Assembly: GCA_963849695.1 (NCBI GenBank)
Contig: CAWKIT010000021.1
Location: forward strand, 13,762-77,761
Direction of reading: 5' to 3'
Length of the DNA: 64,000 nucleotides
Origin: DASSUW01 sp963849695
Lineage (GTDB): Bacteria > Actinomycetota > Thermoleophilia > Solirubrobacterales > Solirubrobacteraceae
The notes below the pieces were generated by a model that worked only from the letters and a program-made list of their open reading frames with translations, ran no database searches and was not told where the DNA came from. The translations under genes were made by a program, and so were the position numbers. Positions 29,405 through 38,260 of this stretch are shown here, piece after piece (the stretch's first letter is position 1; each line of letters opens with the position of its first letter).

Positions 29405-29432
29405 GTACCCGAGGACGCCGCGCGGGCGCCGG

Positions 29433-30470
29433 CTATTCCGGCACGGACACGCCGAGCTCCTCGCTCAACGCGCCCAAGGTGCCCCACAGCGCCGGCTCGA
29501 TCGGCACACCGGAGCGCTCGCGCTCCGCTCGGGCGCGGTCCTCGGGATCGCCGGCGACGAGCACCTCGTCGAAGCCGGGCGCGGGCGGGATCGCGCGCAG
29601 CTCGGTGAGCAGGCCTTCCAGCACGGCCGCGAACCGGTCGCGCCCGACCGTGCGCTCGGGGTCGATCGCGAGGTGGAAGTGGCCGGTGTCCTGCGGCGCG
29701 GTCCCGTCCCCGTAGAGCTCGCCGACCCCCTCCCGCACGCCGGCGCCGGCCAGCACGCCGCACAGCACCTCGACCATCAGCGCCAGGCCGTACCCCTTGT
29801 AGCCGCCGAGCGGCATGCCCGACACGACTGCCGCGGCGTCGGTCGTGGTCAGGCCCTCGGCGTCGACGCCCCAGCCTTCGGGGATCGGCCGGCCCTCGTC
29901 GCGCGCGTTCCAGACGCGGTTCATGGCGACCTGGCTCGTGGCCATGTCGAGGTTGAAGACGCCGCCGGCCGAAGGCGCGGCCAGGCAGATCGGGTTGGTG
30001 CCGAGCGCCGGCTCAGCCCCGCCGTACGGGATCACGAGCGGCTCCGTGTTGGTCATCGCCATCGCGACCAGCCCCTGCTCGGCCGCCCGCATCGCGTAGT
30101 AGGCGGCGGCGCCGAAGTGCGCGCTGCGCCGCACCACCGCCACGCCCGCGCCGTGCTCGCGCGCCAGCTCGATCGAGACGTCGGTGGCGAACACGCCGGC
30201 CACCTGGCCGGGACCCTGGTCGCCGTCGACCGCGGCCACCGCGCCGTCGCGCCGCAGCACCGTGGGCCGCGGGCGCGCATTGAGCACGCCCGCGCGCAGG
30301 CGCTCGACGTACACGGGCAGCCGCGCGACGCCGTGCGAGTCGGTCCCGCGCAGGCTGGTCCACACCAGCGAGTGGGCGACCGTGGCCGCCGCCGCCGGCT
30401 CGAGCCCCGCCGCCTCCAGCAGCGCCCGTGCCCAGCGCTCGAGCTCGTCCGCGGCGACGGTCGCGGCGTC
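29433..30470 (-). CDS. Malate/L-lactate dehydrogenase family (Ldh2/MDG type) oxidoreductase
   Basis: Family motifs are LRGTDSHGVARLPVYVERLR, VVRRSAHFGAAAYYAMRAAE, TNTEPLVIPYGG and GGYKGYGLALMVEVL. The catalytic His is in DSHGV and the cofactor region is TNTEP/GTNPI. The N-terminal helix (DELERWARALLEAAGLEP) is readable upstream of the GTG at 30365, so the gene starts further upstream, at or inside the end of the aldo/keto reductase gene. No standard start codon is obvious there and the exact start is open. These NAD(P)H-linked enzymes act on 2-hydroxy acids such as malate, lactate, ureidoglycolate or sugar-derived acids. Confidence 0.82.
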   Translation of the reverse strand, partial: DAATVAADELERWARALLEAAGLEPAAAATVAHSLVWTSLRGTDSHGVARLPVYVERLRAGVLNARPRPTVLRRDGAVAAVDGDQGPGQVAGVFATDVSIELAREHGAGVAVVRRSAHFGAAAYYAMRAAEQGLVAMAMTNTEPLVIPYGGAEPALGTNPICLAAPSAGGVFNLDMATSQVAMNRVWNARDEGRPIPEGWGVDAEGLTTTDAAAVVSGMPLGGYKGYGLALMVEVLCGVLAGAGVREGVGELYGDGTAPQDTGHFHLAIDPERTVGRDRFAAVLEGLLTELRAIPPAPGFDEVLVAGDPEDRARAERERSGVPIEPALWGTLGALSEELGVSVPE

Positions 30471-31494
30471 AGGCGTCGCTCGACGCCTTCCAGAGGTTGA
30501 TCCCGGCCTCGACCGCGTGCCGGTCGATCTCCGCCAGCTCGTCGCCGGAGAAGTCGAGCCCGCGCAGCGCGCCGAGGCTGTCCTCGAGCTGCTCGACGGT
30601 GCGGGCGCCGATCAGCGACGACGTCACGCGCGGGTCGCGCAGCGTCCACGCGATCGCCATCTGCGCCAGCGACTGCCCGCGCTGCTGCGCGAGCCCGTTG
30701 AGCGCCCGCACGTGCTCCAGGGTCTTCTCGTTGATCATGTCCGCGCTCAGCGACGACGCGGCGGCGGCGCGCGTGCCCTCCGGGATGCCGTCCAGGTACT
30801 TGTCGGTGAGCATGCCCTGGGCGAGCGGCGAGAAGACGATGCAGCCGACGCCCTCATCGCCGAGCACGTCGAGCAGGTCCTCCTCGACCCAGCGGTTCAG
30901 CAGCGAGTACGACGGCTGGTGGATCAGCAGCGGCGTCCCGAGCTCGCGCAGGATCCCCACCGCCTCCGCGGTGCGGGCGCCCGAGTAGGACGACACCCCC
31001 ACGTACAGGGCCTTGCCGGCGCGCACGGCGCTGTCGAGCGCGCCGAGCGTCTCCTCGAGCGGCGTCTCGGGGTCGAAGCGATGCGAGTAGAAGATGTCGA
31101 CGTAGTCGAGCCCCATCCGCCGCAGGCTCTGGTCGAGGCTCGCCAGCAGGTACTTGCGCGAGCCCCACTCGCCGTACGGCCCGGGCCACATGTCGTAGCC
31201 CGCCTTGCTGGAGACGATCAGCTCGTCGCGATAGGGCGCGAGGTCCTCGCGCAGGATGCGGCCGAAGTTGATCTCGGCCGAGCCGTACGGCGGGCCGTAG
31301 TTGTTGGCGAGGTCGAAGTGCGTGACGCCGAGGTCGAACGCGCGCCGGATCACGGCGCGCTGCGTCGCGAGCGGCGCCTCGTCGCCGAAGTTGTGCCACA
31401 GGCCGAGCGAGATCGCCGGCAGCAGCAGCCCGCTGCGGCCGGTGCGCCGGTACGGCATCTGCTGGTAGCGGTCCTCGGCGGGGGCGTACGTCAT
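30469..31494 (-). CDS. Aldo/keto reductase, YghZ/L-glyceraldehyde-3-phosphate reductase type
   Basis: 341 aa with MPYRRTGRSGLLLPAISLGL, a WHNFGD segment, DLGVTHFDLANNYGPPYGSA, GYDMWPGPYGEWGSRKYL and DIFYSHRFDPETPLEETL. The GP(Y)GEWGSRKYL segment is typical of the AKR14/YghZ subgroup and of potassium-channel-beta-like reductases. The stop abuts the Ldh2-type gene, so the two are likely translated from one mRNA. It would reduce short aldehydes with NADPH. It is divergent from the VLRF1 gene with about 25 bases between. Confidence 0.88.
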   Translation of the reverse strand: MTYAPAEDRYQQMPYRRTGRSGLLLPAISLGLWHNFGDEAPLATQRAVIRRAFDLGVTHFDLANNYGPPYGSAEINFGRILREDLAPYRDELIVSSKAGYDMWPGPYGEWGSRKYLLASLDQSLRRMGLDYVDIFYSHRFDPETPLEETLGALDSAVRAGKALYVGVSSYSGARTAEAVGILRELGTPLLIHQPSYSLLNRWVEEDLLDVLGDEGVGCIVFSPLAQGMLTDKYLDGIPEGTRAAAASSLSADMINEKTLEHVRALNGLAQQRGQSLAQMAIAWTLRDPRVTSSLIGARTVEQLEDSLGALRGLDFSGDELAEIDRHAVEAGINLWKASSDA

Positions 31495-31519
31495 CGGCGG
31501 CGCATGGTATCCGTGCGTG

Positions 31520-32152
31520 ATGGAGCGCTACGAGGTGCCGCCCGAGCGGCTCGGCCGCTGGCTCGACCGCTGGGCCGACGCCAACGGGCCGGTGGACCGG
31601 ACCGAGCTGCGGCCCGGGCGCGTCACGTTCCACGGCGCCGCGGTCGCCGAGTGCGACCCGCCGTTCCCGCCGCTGGAGCACACCGGCGTGCGCGACGGGT
31701 TCGACCCGGCGCCGCTGATCGAGCACGCGGCCCGCGACCGCGTGGTCGGCGTGCTGCTGGTGCGTCTCGGCGGTCACGGCGCGGGCGTGTTCTCCGGCCG
31801 CCGGCTGGTCGACTCGAAGGTCGGGACCCGGAACGTGCACGGCCGCCACCGCGCCGGCGGCTCGAGCCAGCGCCGGTTCGAGCGCCGCCGCGCGGAGCAG
31901 GCGCGCGTAGCGCTCGAGGCCGCCGCCGACGTCGCGGCCCGCGTGCTGCTCCCGCACTTGAGCGACCTCGACGCGGTCGTGCTCGGCGGAGACCGGCGGG
32001 CGCTCGCCGAGGTGCTCGACGACGCGCGGCTGCGGCCGCTCGCGCGGCTGGCCCAGGACCGCGTGCTCGACGTGCCGGACCCGCGGCTCGCCGTCCTGAA
32101 GGCGACCCCGGAAGCCTTCCGGGCGACGGTGATCAGGCTGCCGTCGCCATGA
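31520..32152 (+). CDS. acVLRF1-family peptidyl-tRNA hydrolase
   Basis: A protein of about 210 aa starting MERYEVPPERLGRWLDRWAD. It has VGVLLVRLGGHGAGVFSGRR and the hallmark HRAGGSSQRRFERRRAEQAR segment, whose Gln is the catalytic-loop residue of the VLRF1/Vms1 release-factor fold. Actinobacterial members are thought to free nascent chains from stalled ribosomes. The GTG at 31517 is an alternative start. The stop overlaps the next start as ATGA, so the TIM-barrel gene is coupled, an unexplained pairing. Confidence 0.75.
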   Translation: MERYEVPPERLGRWLDRWADANGPVDRTELRPGRVTFHGAAVAECDPPFPPLEHTGVRDGFDPAPLIEHAARDRVVGVLLVRLGGHGAGVFSGRRLVDSKVGTRNVHGRHRAGGSSQRRFERRRAEQARVALEAAADVAARVLLPHLSDLDAVVLGGDRRALAEVLDDARLRPLARLAQDRVLDVPDPRLAVLKATPEAFRATVIRLPSP

Positions 32153-32933
32153 CCGCGCTGACCGGCACACGAACTCGTACCACCCGTATCGGCCGAGCAG
32201 GCGTACGCGGGCTCGCCGAGGCCGGCTACCGCGCGGTCGAGCTCTCGGCGTGCCCGGCTGGACCGAGCACGTCGACGTCCACGGCGACCCGGCCGAGGTG
32301 CGCGCCGAGCTCGACCGCCACGGCCTCGAGGCGCTCTCGATCAGCGGCCACTCCGACCTCACGACTGCCGAGGGGCTCGAGCACGGCCTCGCGGTCGTGG
32401 CGTGGGCGGAGCGGTACGGGCTGCCGGTCGTCAACACCGCGATCGGCGGCCACGCCCACGTCGAGGAGAGCGAGGCCGCGTTCCTCGCCAACATCGGCAC
32501 GCTGGCGGACGCCGCGCAGGCGGCCGGGCTCGTGATCGCGCTCGAGATCCACGGCGACCTGATGGCCACCGGCGCGCTCTCGGCCGAGCTGCTCGACCGC
32601 ATCGGCCATCCCGCCGTGAGGGTCAACTACGACACCGCGAACGTCGAGCACTACGGCGGCGTGCGTGCGGAGGACGACCTGCCCGCGATCGCCGACCGCG
32701 TCGCCAACGTGCACCTGAAGGACATGCGCGGCGGCAAGGGGGACTGGGATTTCCCCGCGATCGGCGAGGGCCACGTCGACTTCGGGCGCGTGCTCGACAT
32801 CCTCCGCGGCGCCGGCTACGACGGACCGTACTCGGTCGAGATCGAGTTCGACGGGAGCTGGCCGCCGCTCGACGAGGTCACTGCCGCCATGCGCGCCTCG
32901 CGCGAGGCGCTCGCGCCGCACGGGCTGTCGTGA
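32149..32933 (+). CDS. Sugar phosphate isomerase/epimerase (xylose-isomerase-like TIM barrel), frameshifted
   Basis: ATG 32149 overlaps the previous stop. LAEAGYRAVELSACP leads to a frameshift near 32255 and then GWTEHVDVHGDPAEVRAELD. Metal-site motifs follow: ALEIHGDLMATG with Glu, VRVNYDTANVEHYGG with Asp, ANVHLKDMRGGKG with His, and PYSVEIEFDGSW with Glu. This is the AP-endonuclease-2/IolE-IolI-like fold. It ends in GTGA overlap with a Gfo/Idh oxidoreductase, a common pairing in inositol and sugar catabolism. Substrate unknown. Confidence 0.8.
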
Positions 32934-33927
32934 CCGGCGTCGCGCTGCTCGGCTCGGGGTTCATGGCGTCCACGCACGCTGCCCACTACGCAGCGCGGCG
33001 CGACCGCGCGCGGGTGCAGGTCGTGTCGCGGGCTCGAGGACGACCGCGTCGCCGCGCTCGCCGAGCAGCTCGGTGCGGAGGCGTCCGACGACTGGGAGGC
33101 CGCGCTGGGTGACGCCGGGCGTCGACGCCGTCGACGTGTGCCTGCCGACGCCGCTGCACCGCGCGGTCGCCGAGCGCGCGCTGACCGCCGGCCTGCACGT
33201 GCTGCTCGAGAAGCCGGTGGCGCTCACGCTCGAGGACGCGGACGCGATCGGCGCCGCGGCCCGGGCGAGCGGCCGCGTGCTGATGGTCGGCCACGTGCTG
33301 CGGTTCGCGGCCCGGAGATCGCCGAGTTGCGGCGCGTGGTCGGGTCCGGCGAGCTCGGGCGGCCGCTGGCCGCGAGCGCGTTCCGGCTGTCGCGCGCCGC
33401 GCCGATTGGAACGACTGGATGCGCGACCCGATGCGCTCAGGCGGCACGCTCGTGGACCTCGCGATCCACGACTTCGACGTGCTCGCCGCGCTGCTCGGGC
33501 CGGCGCGGCAGGTCCACGCGCGCGCCGTGGCGGACGGCACTCACGTGAGCGCGCTGGTCGAGCACGAGCGCGGCGAGGGCACGGTCGCCGCGAGCCACGC
33601 GATGCCGGCCTCGTATCCGTTCACCGCCGGTCTGCGCGTGCTGTGCGAGGGCGGCCTCGTCGAGCACCGATTCATCGCCGGCGCCGGCGACGAGGTGGCG
33701 GACAGCGACGTCGTCTCGATGCTGACGATGCACCCGGGGGACGGGGAGCCGCGCGAGTACTCCGCGCCCGGCGACGAACCGTGGCGCACGGAGATCGAGC
33801 GTTTCCTGGACTGCATGCAGGACGGCGCCGCGCCGACGGAGGGCACGCTCGCGCAGGCGCGCGCGGCGCTGGCGGTCGCGCTCGACGCCCGCCGCTCGCT
33901 CGAGAGTGGGCTAACCGAGGCGTCTAG
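32930..33927 (+). CDS. Gfo/Idh/MocA-family oxidoreductase, several frameshifts
   Basis: GTG 32930 overlaps the previous stop. The pieces are TGVALLGSGFMASTHAAHY (Rossmann Gly motif), EDDRVAALAEQLGAEASDDW, VDAVDVCLPTPLHRAVAERA, LHVLLEKPVALTLEDADAIG (the EKP motif), RVLMVGHVLRF, and MRSGGTLVDLAIHDFDVLAA. Frames change near 33030, 33110, 33310 and 33400. The last segment ends near 33900-33927; the exact stop depends on an unresolved shift. It would oxidise a sugar or inositol with NAD(P). It is convergent with the PIN/NYN gene, overlapping by a few bases. Confidence 0.75.
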
Positions 33928-34288
33928 CCTGCTTCCTGAACGCCCCGGCGCCCTCGACCCGCGCGCCCCGCTCGCGCGCCCGCGCGGCCAATGCGGCGTC
34001 GGAGGTGACGACCCGGACCGAGCCGGGATCGGGATCGGCGTCGAGCCGGCGCGCGATCTCGTCGTCGGCGGCGTCGCGCCCGCGGCGCGGCGCGATCGCG
34101 ACCTCGAGATCGCCTTCGCTGCCCGCCCACTCGGGCGGGCCGGCGTCGAGCACGACCGTCACCTGCTCGCCGCCGGCGGCGAACTCGCGCAGCGCTTCGA
34201 TCAGTCTCCGGGTGGCGCCCTCGCGGTCGCGCCACCAGCCGTCCGGGCGCGATCCGATCACGTTCGAGGCGTCGATCAGCCAGCGCAT
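33911..34288 (-). CDS. PIN/NYN-domain (YacP-like) nuclease
   Basis: A 125-aa protein. MRWLIDASNVIGSRPDGWW carries the first catalytic Asp in LIDASNV. REGATRRLIEALREFA, VTVVLDAGPPE and ADPDPGSVRVVTSDAALAAR carry further acidic positions, and the end is AGAFRKQARRLG. The layout matches YacP/DUF901-type NYN RNases. The start overlaps the end of the upstream FAD oxidase gene by 13 bases, so coupling is likely. Confidence 0.78.
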   Translation of the reverse strand: MRWLIDASNVIGSRPDGWWRDREGATRRLIEALREFAAGGEQVTVVLDAGPPEWAGSEGDLEVAIAPRRGRDAADDEIARRLDADPDPGSVRVVTSDAALAARARERGARVEGAGAFRKQARRLG

Positions 34289-35340
34289 CGGCCTCCAGGA
34301 TCGCCGAAGCGGGTTGCCGACAGCTCGGGCGGGATCGCGTCCGTCTCTCCGAGCACGGTCCGCGCGACGGCCCGCGCCGACGCCGGGCCGAGCGTGACGC
34401 CCCAGGCGCCGTGGCCGGTCACGAGGAAGATCCGCTCGGCCACCGGTCCCAGCAGCGGACGCCCGTCGGCCGACAGCGGCCGCGCGCAGGCACGGGTCTG
34501 CTCGATCCGCGCATCCGCGAGCGCGGGGACGAAGCGAGCGGCGTGATCCAACACCGCGGGAGCCACGACGGCGGGGTCCGGAGGCTCGGGGTCGAACGTC
34601 GATCCGACCGCCGACACGTCGCCGGTGGTGACGAGCGAGAACAGCGCGCCGGCGGCTCCGCCCGGCGCGGTCAGCGCTTCGATCCCGGCCTGCTCGAGCG
34701 AGTGCCGCGGCGACCGCGGGAGGCGTACCTGGGCGACGACGCCCCAGTTCGCGTACACCGGCCGCCAGTCCGGTCGCGCTCCGAGCGCCGCGGGCGTCCA
34801 CGGCCCGGCGGCCACCACCACGATGCCGGCGGACAGCTCGCGGGCCCGCGCCTCGACGCCGATCTCGAACCGCGCGCCCGCCGCCCGCGCCCGCTCCGCC
34901 CACGCGCGGGTGGCGGCGGTCGGGCCGATCGGGCGGCCGGTGTGCAGCCGGTAGGCGTGGATGCCGGGGCCGAGCGCCGGCTCCTCGGCGCGCAGCGCGT
35001 CACCCTCCAGCCACTCTGGCTCGAGATCGGGGAAGCGGGCGCGCGTGGACTGGAAGTCGCGCGCCAGCGCCTCGCCGTCCTGCGACACCAGCAGCACGCC
35101 GCTCGCCTCGGCAGGCAGCTCGAAGCCGTGCCCGAGCGTCTCATAGAGCGCCAGCGACTCCTCGTAGAGGGCGACCAGCGCCGCGTCCAGCGGGTGCTGG
35201 AGGATCCCCGAGTTGCGGCCGCTGGCACCCGCCGCGATCGCCTCCCGCTCGTACAGCGTCACCGCCGCGCCCGCCTCGGCCAGGAACGCGGCGGTCGCGC
35301 AGCCCGCGATCCCGCCGCCGATGACGGCGACGTCGGTCAT
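34276..35340 (-). CDS. FAD-dependent D-amino-acid-oxidase-family protein
   Basis: A 354-aa intact DAO-type flavoprotein. MTDVAVIGGGIAGCATAAFL is the dinucleotide-binding motif, with YEREAIAAGASGRNSGILQH next. The C-terminal FAD-contact segment is RIFLVTGHGAWGVTLGPASA. Relatives oxidise glycine, sarcosine, proline or D-amino acids. The ASGRNSGILQH stretch resembles the GASGRNGG motif of the glycine/sarcosine oxidase group. The substrate is not identifiable. Confidence 0.85.
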   Translation of the reverse strand: MTDVAVIGGGIAGCATAAFLAEAGAAVTLYEREAIAAGASGRNSGILQHPLDAALVALYEESLALYETLGHGFELPAEASGVLLVSQDGEALARDFQSTRARFPDLEPEWLEGDALRAEEPALGPGIHAYRLHTGRPIGPTAATRAWAERARAAGARFEIGVEARARELSAGIVVVAAGPWTPAALGARPDWRPVYANWGVVAQVRLPRSPRHSLEQAGIEALTAPGGAAGALFSLVTTGDVSAVGSTFDPEPPDPAVVAPAVLDHAARFVPALADARIEQTRACARPLSADGRPLLGPVAERIFLVTGHGAWGVTLGPASARAVARTVLGETDAIPPELSATRFGDPGGRCAG

Positions 35341-35486
35341 CCCCGCCGCTCCGTGTCGGCAAGCCCGCCCGCGACCCTGCGCCCAGAGGCGTCAGGGCCG
35401 CGGGGGTGTGCCGCCGTAGGACGGGGAGGGGGGAAAGGGCGCCCCCGGCGGATCACGCTGTAAAGGCTAGAACCGATCGTCCCTGA

Positions 35487-37241
35487 TCACCGCACCGGTA
35501 CGTGCAGCCGTGCCCGATACTCGTCGAAGTCGCTCACCCTTGCAACGACCTCGACCGCCCATTTGCCGGACACACCGAGGGCGGCGCCGGTCACGACGTA
35601 GTGTCCCGGGCCGGCCTTGGTGGCCTCCAACTCTATCGGCTCGATGCGCTTCTCCGGCAGCTCGGCGGTCACGGTCAGCTCCTTCGTGGCGTCGTACTGG
35701 CGTCCTTCACGGCGGTCGAACAGATACACGTGCATCTCGTTCGGGCCGACGCGGGCGGGGTCGACGGTCAGCTCGAGCCGCGCCGGCCCGATGTCGGCCC
35801 GGCCCGAGAACGGGCCCGTACTCTCAGCCACCGACGGGGCATAGCCGGCGAGCGCGCCGGTGACCGCGAGTGCCGCGGCGCCGAGCGCGAGCTCGGCGGT
35901 GAGCGTCCTTCGCAGGGCGTGGCCGGCCCGTCCGGGCGGCGTTCCGTCGCGGGCGGCCGCCGCGAGCGAGGGCAGATGCCGGCGACGGTTGACGGCGCCG
36001 AGCGCGACGATCGCCGCGAACAGGACGACCTTGATCAGCACGGCGCGCCCGAACGCGGTGTCGACCAGGTTCGTAAGGGTTCGAACCTCGACCAGGCCCT
36101 GCACGATTCCTGACGCCAAGAGCACCGCGATCGCGATCCCGGCAAGTGCCGAGAAGCGTGATACCACCGCGGCCAGCAGGCGCGTGCGGTCGCCGCCGTC
36201 CAACTGTGCGGTCGCCGCCCGCAGGACGAACACGAGCACGGCGACGCCGCCGAACCAGGCGGCCATCGCCAGCACGTGCACCACGTTCGCCGGCAGCAGC
36301 AGTGCGACCGGCGACTGCACGCTCGCGTGGCCGCCGAGCGCGGGCAGTGCGGCGAGCGCCGCCAGCGGGACGGCGAGCGCGACCAGGCGGCCGGAGCCCG
36401 GCATGGCGAGGCCGGTGGCGCCGACCGAGGCCGGCCGCAGCACGGGCAAGGGGCGCGGCGCCGCGGCGAGCGCCGCGACCAGCACCCACGCGGCGATGCC
36501 GAGCCCCCACACGATGCCGAAGCGCGTGCCGAGCACGTCGCGGATCACTTCGGCGTCGAGCGCGTCCTGCACCGTCGTGCCGGCGGCGACCGCGCCCTGA
36601 AGCACGAGCGCGGCGGCGGCCGACAGCGCCCCGGCGCCCGCCGCGACGAGCAGCAGCGCGCGCAGGCGGCCCGCGAAGGCGGTCGAGGCGGTGGCCCAGC
36701 CGGGGCCGGCGCCGGCGGTGGCGCGCAGGCCGGGCAGCCAGCAGGCCAGCGTGAAGATCAGCGCGCCGAGTCCGAGCGCGATGCTCGCGAACTGCACCGC
36801 GCGCGCGACGCCGAACGCGGTCCCCGTCACCGGGCCGGCGTCGTCGTCGCCGAGCAGCTCGCCGACCGTCGTCGCCGGTGCCGGCGCGTCGCCGACCACG
36901 AACACGAAGCCGCCCGACACGGGATGCGAGTCGGCCGAGATGACGCGGTAGGTGACGGTGTAGCCGTCCTCGCCGAGACCGTCGCGGAGGCGGGCGGTGA
37001 CCTCGGCCCCGCGGCTCTCCGGCGGGCCGGTCTGGACCTCGCGGCCCTTCGAGTCGAACACGCGGACGGCGCCGAACTCGGCCTCGACGGGCTCGCTGAA
37101 GCGCAGCGTGACCTGCCCGGGCGCGGCGTCGAGGCGCGCGCCGCGCTCCGGCGTGGTGGCCTCGAGCAGGGCGTGGGCGCTCGCCGCCTGGGGGAGCAGG
37201 ACGAGCACCGCGAGCGCGGCGGCGAGCGCTCGGATCACCAC
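35487..37241 (-). CDS. CopC-CopD fusion copper resistance/transport protein
   Basis: About 584 aa. A signal peptide ends ASA, leaving mature His1 (HALLEATTPERGA) as expected for CopC copper binding. ADSHPVSGGFVFVV gives the second His site. From about residue 145 a multi-spanning CopD domain follows, with PALGGHASVQSP and NVVHVLAMAAWFGGVAVLV. The C-terminal 120 residues form a YtkA-like beta domain (RLELTVDPARVGPNEMHVYL). The start is GTG 37241 or 37238, overlapping the stop of the upstream gene. It would bind copper outside the membrane and pass it through. Confidence 0.85.
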   Translation of the reverse strand: MVIRALAAALAVLVLLPQAASAHALLEATTPERGARLDAAPGQVTLRFSEPVEAEFGAVRVFDSKGREVQTGPPESRGAEVTARLRDGLGEDGYTVTYRVISADSHPVSGGFVFVVGDAPAPATTVGELLGDDDAGPVTGTAFGVARAVQFASIALGLGALIFTLACWLPGLRATAGAGPGWATASTAFAGRLRALLLVAAGAGALSAAAALVLQGAVAAGTTVQDALDAEVIRDVLGTRFGIVWGLGIAAWVLVAALAAAPRPLPVLRPASVGATGLAMPGSGRLVALAVPLAALAALPALGGHASVQSPVALLLPANVVHVLAMAAWFGGVAVLVFVLRAATAQLDGGDRTRLLAAVVSRFSALAGIAIAVLLASGIVQGLVEVRTLTNLVDTAFGRAVLIKVVLFAAIVALGAVNRRRHLPSLAAAARDGTPPGRAGHALRRTLTAELALGAAALAVTGALAGYAPSVAESTGPFSGRADIGPARLELTVDPARVGPNEMHVYLFDRREGRQYDATKELTVTAELPEKRIEPIELEATKAGPGHYVVTGAALGVSGKWAVEVVARVSDFDEYRARLHVPVR

Positions 37242-37879
37242 GACTCCGCGGCGGGGGCGCGCCGACGGCGCTTGATCGCCACCGCCACCGCGAGCACGAT
37301 CACCAGCGCGGCGAACGCGAAGATCGCGGGCAGCGGCAGGCTGGACGACGAGGTCGGCGTCCAGAACAGCGTGCCGGCGATCACGCCCGGCCGCCCGTCG
37401 ACCTCGAGCGGCACCTTCCAGTCGAACACCTTGCTGCGCACGCTCTTGTCCTCGACCTGCTCGGGATCTTCCTCGGACATCCAGTGCATGCGGTGGTCGT
37501 GCCACTCGAAGCGGCCGGTCTTCGACACCTCCTCCCAGCGCGGCTCGCCCTTCGAGTCGGCGCTGTCCGGGGCATCGACGTTCCCGTCGCGCTCCTCGTT
37601 GAGGTAGTAGGCCTCGGAGTCGGTGTTGACGGAGACGGTGCCGTCGGCGTCGAGCCGGGCGTAGGGCTCGCCGGAGTACCCCTCGATCACGACGGTCCTG
37701 CCGCTGTCGTTGCGCAGCTGCAGGCGGTCGTCGCGGTTGAGGACCTCGACGGCGATGCCGTCGGCAGGCGTGATGCTGTTGACCTGTGACAGGAAGTTCG
37801 GGCTTCCCTCATGCGCGAACGCCACGGGTGCGCCGGCCAGCAGCACGGCGGCCGCGGCGACCCAGATGCCGATCCTCAT
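37235..37879 (-). CDS. Secreted, membrane-anchored protein of the copper cluster
   Basis: A 214-aa protein. AGGAGATCCGC before ATG 37879 is a strong RBS. A signal peptide ends AFA, so the mature protein begins HEGSPNFLSQVNS. A histidine-rich patch, RFEWHDHRMHWMSEE, lies in the middle, and a single C-terminal anchor (LPAIFAFAALVIVLAVAVAI) precedes basic residues. An N-terminal His plus the HxHxxxH-like patch suits copper binding, which is inference. It overlaps the CopC-CopD gene and is probably its partner. Confidence 0.75.
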   Translation of the reverse strand: MRIGIWVAAAAVLLAGAPVAFAHEGSPNFLSQVNSITPADGIAVEVLNRDDRLQLRNDSGRTVVIEGYSGEPYARLDADGTVSVNTDSEAYYLNEERDGNVDAPDSADSKGEPRWEEVSKTGRFEWHDHRMHWMSEEDPEQVEDKSVRSKVFDWKVPLEVDGRPGVIAGTLFWTPTSSSSLPLPAIFAFAALVIVLAVAVAIKRRRRAPAAESW

Positions 37880-37934
37880 GCGGATCTCCTTCGTCGTCGT
37901 CGAGGCGGTCGGTCGGCGGGCCGCCCGACGTGCG

Positions 37935-38257
37935 TCAGGCGGCGGCGAGCGCCGGCGGGCCGCGCTGCGGGCGCGGGCCGTGCGCGAGCCGCGAGCGCGG
38001 CGACGCCTCGACGAACCGGCCATACGCCGCCGCGGGCGCGACGGGCTGTAGCGTGCGACGGCGGCCCGCCAGCGACGGACGATCCGGTCCTCGGCGACGT
38101 AGCGGCCGCACAGGAGCAGGGCCGCGATCAGGAACAGCGGGGTGAGGAACAGCACCAGCTCGGTCGCCCCGGACACGCCCTGGGCGATCGCGGCGAGCAC
38201 CGCGAAGGCGGTCAGGCAGGCGAGGAAGCGACGCTGGAGCCGGTCCACGGGCCGCAC
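37935..38257 (-). CDS. Small two-helix membrane protein, frameshifted
   Basis: From ATG 38257 the protein has two hydrophobic segments (LTAFAVLAAIAQGVSG and ELVLFLTPLFLIAALLL). Then RYVAEDRIVRRWRAAVAR is followed by a frameshift near 38053 into PVAPAAAYGRFVEASPRSRL, ending PPALAAA at 37935. Total about 107 aa. No family name is known to me. It precedes the copper-cluster genes on the same strand by about 55 bases and may be in their operon. Confidence 0.55.
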
Positions 38258-38260
38258 ACG

